Source: Candidatus Poseidoniales archaeon
GTDB lineage: Archaea; Thermoplasmatota; Poseidoniia; Poseidoniales; Poseidoniaceae
Direction: 5' to 3'
Assembly (NCBI GenBank): GCA_009887095.1
Contig: QXYC01000007.1
Span: 1 to 33,676 of the forward strand
Length of the DNA: 33,676 nucleotides
The notes beneath the pieces are model-generated. The model ran no database searches and was not told the DNA's origin. It was given only the letters and a program-made list of their open reading frames with translations. Below are positions 30,655 through 33,676 of this stretch, piece by piece. The translations under genes and the position numbers were made by a program. Numbering within the stretch: the first letter of the stretch is position 1; every line of letters starts with the position of its first letter.

Positions 30655-32147
30655 ACCCCCGACTTGTCGAACGGGTGCACACCCTCAACACAAGCCCAAT
30701 CAATGAAGATGGGGAATACGTGCTCTACTGGATGATTGCCAACCGTAGGTATCATTCAAACGCTGCTCTCGAATACGCAGCCCACATGGCCGAACAGCAC
30801 AATGTCCCCCTTTTGGTTCTTGAGGAAATCTCGACACGGCACAAGTTCGCAAACGATCGGATAACCTCCTTTATGGTCCAGGGCATGCTCGATAACATTC
30901 GAGTGTTCAGGGACAATAAAATCAGGTACATCCCTTGGGTCGAGACACCTCTCTCTGGTCAAATCGGAAAATTACACGAACTTGCACCGAAAGCAGTGAT
31001 GGTCATCAGCGATGATTTCCCTACATACTACCCCCGAAAAGCAGTCGAAAGTGCATCGAAATCGTTGTCGGTCCGATTCCTAACGGTGGACTCAAACGGG
31101 GTGTTCCCGATGTCTTGGACTGAACGGCCATACCCCACCGCTCACGGATTCAGGCGATTCGTTCACGAGCGTTTCGTCGAGTGCATGGAAACATGGCCCT
31201 CGCACAACCCAATACCTGCTGAACACACGCTGTGGATGGAAGACAATGAATTCAACGCCATTGTCCAAAACTCAAAACTCGGTGTCACGCCGTTTGAGTG
31301 GCTGTGGCGTGCCGGTGAACAAGGCTCATCCGGGCGTGATGCACTTTCCACCCTCGACATCGACCATTCCATTCCGCCAGTTGCAAACGTACGAGGTGGC
31401 CGAGACACTGCCGTGCGAATGCTAAGGGAATTCCTCTCGAACAGACTCAATCGCTATCACGAAGACCGAAATCAAGTCAAAAACCCGGCCACGAGTGGCC
31501 TTTCCCCATGGTTCCACTTCGGCCACCTATCAACCGTTGAGGTTGTGCAAAACATTCTCGATAGAAATGGATGGATGCCCGATCTCATCAACGCCCCGCG
31601 GCGCGGAGCGAGAGCAGGTTGGTGGGGACTGCCCGAACCGGTCGAAGCGTTCCTCGATCAAATCATAACATGGCGAGAACTTGGATTTAACAATGCATAC
31701 CACAATCCAGAACACAACCACTTCGCTTCCTTGCCCGATTGGGCCAAAATCACCCTCTCCGAACACGCCGACGATGAACGGACGACCTACACACTCAAAC
31801 AGATACGAGAAGCAGACACTCACGACGAAATCTGGAACGCTGCGCAACGGCAACTTGTCCGAAAAGGAATCATTCACAATTACCTGCGAATGCTTTGGGG
31901 AAAACGTATCCTCGAATGGGCGTCATCACCCGAACAAGCTGCTGAATGGATGATTGAACTCAACGACACCTACGCACTTGACGGGCGCGATCCGAATTCC
32001 TACACGGGAATTTTCTGGGTCCTCGGACGGCACGACCGAGCATGGGGTCCAGAGCGGGCCATCTTCGGGAAAATCCGCTACATGTCATCTGAAAACACAC
32101 GGCGAAAGTTCGATCTCAAACCCTACCTCCAAGAGTTTGGCCACTGA
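30651..32147 (+). CDS. phr: Deoxyribodipyrimidine photolyase, class II
   Basis: It repairs cyclobutane pyrimidine dimers with light and FADH-. The 498-aa product has class II features: VLYWMIANRRYHSNAALEYA at the N-terminus, NPATSGLSPWFHFGHLS, ITWRELGFNNAYH, KGIIHNYLRMLWGKRILEW, and GRDPNSYTGIFWVLGRHDRA with the conserved tryptophans near the FAD pocket. Class II enzymes occur in some archaea, bacteria, plants and animals. It is complete. It is the second gene after the NUDIX hydrolase and is followed after 15 bases by the SRPBCC/TIGR01777 gene. A second, unrelated-class photolyase is encoded at 23407. Confidence 0.95.
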   Translation: MNPRLVERVHTLNTSPINEDGEYVLYWMIANRRYHSNAALEYAAHMAEQHNVPLLVLEEISTRHKFANDRITSFMVQGMLDNIRVFRDNKIRYIPWVETPLSGQIGKLHELAPKAVMVISDDFPTYYPRKAVESASKSLSVRFLTVDSNGVFPMSWTERPYPTAHGFRRFVHERFVECMETWPSHNPIPAEHTLWMEDNEFNAIVQNSKLGVTPFEWLWRAGEQGSSGRDALSTLDIDHSIPPVANVRGGRDTAVRMLREFLSNRLNRYHEDRNQVKNPATSGLSPWFHFGHLSTVEVVQNILDRNGWMPDLINAPRRGARAGWWGLPEPVEAFLDQIITWRELGFNNAYHNPEHNHFASLPDWAKITLSEHADDERTTYTLKQIREADTHDEIWNAAQRQLVRKGIIHNYLRMLWGKRILEWASSPEQAAEWMIELNDTYALDGRDPNSYTGIFWVLGRHDRAWGPERAIFGKIRYMSSENTRRKFDLKPYLQEFGH

Positions 32148-32162
32148 ACACGAGGCGTTGGC

Positions 32163-33542
32163 ATGGAATACACACACATCACCCAGGTCCCCGACGACAT
32201 CGAGACCACCTTTGCCTGGCATGAACGAAAGGGATCCTTCCGAAGATTGATGCCGCCATGGGAAGAGGTAGAGGAAGTTCGAGCGGACCCAACCCTCGAA
32301 AATGGTTCCGAACGAATTTTCAGGTTCCCGATGGGCCCAATCAAACTTCAATGGATTGCAAGGCACAAAGGCTACAACCCACCACACGCATTCGCCGATG
32401 ACATGATCAAAGGACCATTCAAGTCATGGTCACACGTCCACGCCTTCATCTCAAATGATGACGGAACCTGCCGAATCGAAGACAGGGTCGAATTCAGGGT
32501 GCCTCTTGGCGGCCTTGGCCGTCTGGTGGCAGGCAGAAGTGTTCGAAAGCGAATCGATCGAATGTTCAATGCCCGAGGCATTCGGCTGACTAGAGACATA
32601 CAACGTCACAAGGAATTCAAGCACATGCCTCGGAAGAAGATTCTGATTGCTGGGTCTTCAGGACTCATCGGAAGGCAACTCGTTGCGTTTCTCGACACGG
32701 GTAATCACGAGGTCTGGCGACTTGTGCGAAGAACACCAGTAAAAGACGCCCAAGAAATCCAGTGGGACCCAAAGAACGGCACACTCGATGCAGCATCGCT
32801 GGAAGGTTTTGATGCTGTCATTCACCTTGGTGGCGCAGGCATTGGCGACAAACGCTGGAGCAAGAAACGGATGGAGTTCATTCGAACCAGTCGAACTGAA
32901 AGCACTGGCCTGCTAGCAAGGACATTAGCAAACCTCGAGAACAAACCTGAAGTGTTTATGATTGCCAGCGCCATTGGATATTACGGAAATCGTGGCAACG
33001 AAGAACTCACTGAATCATCGAAGGCGGGGGAAGGCTACCTCCCTGAAACATGCATCGCATGGGAAGCTGCTGCTCAACCGGCCAAGGATGCTGGAATTCG
33101 CACGATCCACACCCGCTCTGGAGGCATCGTGTTGGATGCAACCGGCGGAGGCCTTGGCCAAATGCTCCTCCCAGCAAAGCTCGGCGCTGGCGGACCCATC
33201 GGCCGTGGCCGACAATGGCTCTCATGGATTTCGATGGACGATGAAGTCTACGCAATGCACCATCTCTTGATGACACAATCGTGTGAAGGTGCCTACAACC
33301 TCGTGTCTCCAGGCATCGTTCCTCAGAAGCAATTTGCGAAGGTATTGGGGAAGGTTCTGCGAAGGCCTGCTTTCATTCCAACACCGCCGTTTGGCATATG
33401 GATCTTGTTCGGCAAGATGGGCGTCACGCTGACAACAGACAGCACCAAAGTTCTTCCCAAGCGATTGATCGACATTGGCTATCGATTCGAACACCCAACG
33501 CTCGAGCCGGCTCTCCGAGACACGCTCGGATTGTGGAAGTAA
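32163..33542 (+). CDS. SRPBCC - TIGR01777 epimerase-like fusion protein
   Basis: A 459-aa two-domain protein. Residues 1-150 look like an SRPBCC (START-like) ligand-binding domain: ETTFAWHERKGSFRRLMPPW at 14-33 and a late GPFKSWSHVHAF. From about 157 a short-chain dehydrogenase-type NAD(P) fold begins, KKILIAGSSGLIGRQLVAFL, with VIHLGGAGIGDKRWS, then IASAIGYYGNRG, where Tyr may be the active-site residue, and IRTIHTRSGGIVLD. The fold ends with a DUF1731-like tail LIDIGYRFEHPTLEPALRD. The substrate is unknown. Related epimerase-like genes are common next to photolyase genes in light-induced bacterial clusters, which fits the position right after the class II photolyase. It is complete. Confidence 0.88.
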   Translation: MEYTHITQVPDDIETTFAWHERKGSFRRLMPPWEEVEEVRADPTLENGSERIFRFPMGPIKLQWIARHKGYNPPHAFADDMIKGPFKSWSHVHAFISNDDGTCRIEDRVEFRVPLGGLGRLVAGRSVRKRIDRMFNARGIRLTRDIQRHKEFKHMPRKKILIAGSSGLIGRQLVAFLDTGNHEVWRLVRRTPVKDAQEIQWDPKNGTLDAASLEGFDAVIHLGGAGIGDKRWSKKRMEFIRTSRTESTGLLARTLANLENKPEVFMIASAIGYYGNRGNEELTESSKAGEGYLPETCIAWEAAAQPAKDAGIRTIHTRSGGIVLDATGGGLGQMLLPAKLGAGGPIGRGRQWLSWISMDDEVYAMHHLLMTQSCEGAYNLVSPGIVPQKQFAKVLGKVLRRPAFIPTPPFGIWILFGKMGVTLTTDSTKVLPKRLIDIGYRFEHPTLEPALRDTLGLWK

Positions 33543-33676
33543 AAGGCAAGTGTCCAAACTGATCGTTCAAACAGGTCCGAAGGAGGGCGGCGAACACAAT
33601 GCCAAGGCATTGACCAATCGTTCAGTCGAGACTTGGTGTGAACAACGTCGATAGAGCAACTTGCATCTTCCTGTAG
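33543..33676. other. Window end without a recognised gene
   Basis: The last 134 bases hold only a 34-codon frame from GTG 33551 that ends at 33655, with no recognised similarity. No tRNA, promoter or strong hairpin was seen. Confidence 0.5.

Noticed and set aside
33551-33655. 34-codon frame from GTG
   Set aside because: It is short, has a weak start and no recognised similarity; there is too little sequence left in the window to judge.
1-33676. Search for tRNA or rRNA genes, CRISPR arrays and insertion sequences
   Set aside because: No cloverleaf-like intergenic sequence, regularly spaced repeat array, transposase or terminal inverted repeat was seen by eye. A tRNA or repeat scan was not run.

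Overview
The window looks like a piece of a planktonic marine euryarchaeal genome, most likely Marine Group II (Candidatus Poseidoniales). This is inferred from gene content and not from a marker-gene tree. Archaeal signs are an Orc1/Cdc6 initiator, an archaeal class I aldolase, a DUF359 GTP-dependent dephospho-CoA kinase, a TrmB regulator, a Bat-type HTH_10 regulator, and TATA boxes about 26 bases before many start codons. Mixed in are many bacterial-looking genes: GlpX, RibA, Nei, two photolyases, BioY, MoaC/MoaE and a BoxB/PaaA-like oxygenase. No rRNA, tRNA, CRISPR array or insertion sequence was recognised.

Layout. 1-2257: the 3' end of a crotonase-family gene, a zinc-ribbon hypothetical gene, and a lone AT-richer gene with a PD-(D/E)XK nuclease signature. 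2258-6456 (minus): an operon-like run of an HTH_10 regulator, a BoxB/PaaA-type di-iron oxygenase, an unknown 183-aa protein, an EamA exporter and a 3-hydroxyacyl-CoA dehydrogenase. A tandem palindromic repeat lies between the regulator and the oxygenase. 6500-9191 (minus): glpX, bioY, moaC, moaE. 9209-12450 (plus): a geranylgeranyl-reductase-like flavoprotein, an enoyl-CoA hydratase and a class I fructose-bisphosphate aldolase. 12549-14252 (minus): ahcY and a small winged-helix protein. 14253-14524 is a divergent control region that also holds an archaeal origin-box-like sequence.

14525-19587 (plus) is a tightly overlapped operon: a large unknown protein with a winged-helix start, a gene ruined by several frameshifts, a fused PPAT/dephospho-CoA kinase, and a family 2 glycosyltransferase. 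19580-22496 (minus): a four-helix membrane protein, orc1/cdc6 and a metallo-beta-lactamase-fold protein. 22578-33542 is rich in DNA repair and light-related genes: nei, an iron-sulfur photolyase in an operon with a phytoene-desaturase-like flavoprotein and an ABC1 kinase, a TrmB/peroxiredoxin pair, ribA, and a NUDIX - class II photolyase - SRPBCC/TIGR01777 run.

How the parts fit (inference). The oxygenase operon plus nearby beta-oxidation enzymes suggests oxygen-dependent breakdown of an aromatic or other ring-bearing CoA thioester. GlpX and the aldolase serve gluconeogenesis. MoaC and MoaE make molybdopterin. The fused CoA enzyme supplies CoA for the many acyl-CoA enzymes. RibA supplies flavin, and possibly the lumazine antenna, for photolyases suited to sunlit surface water.
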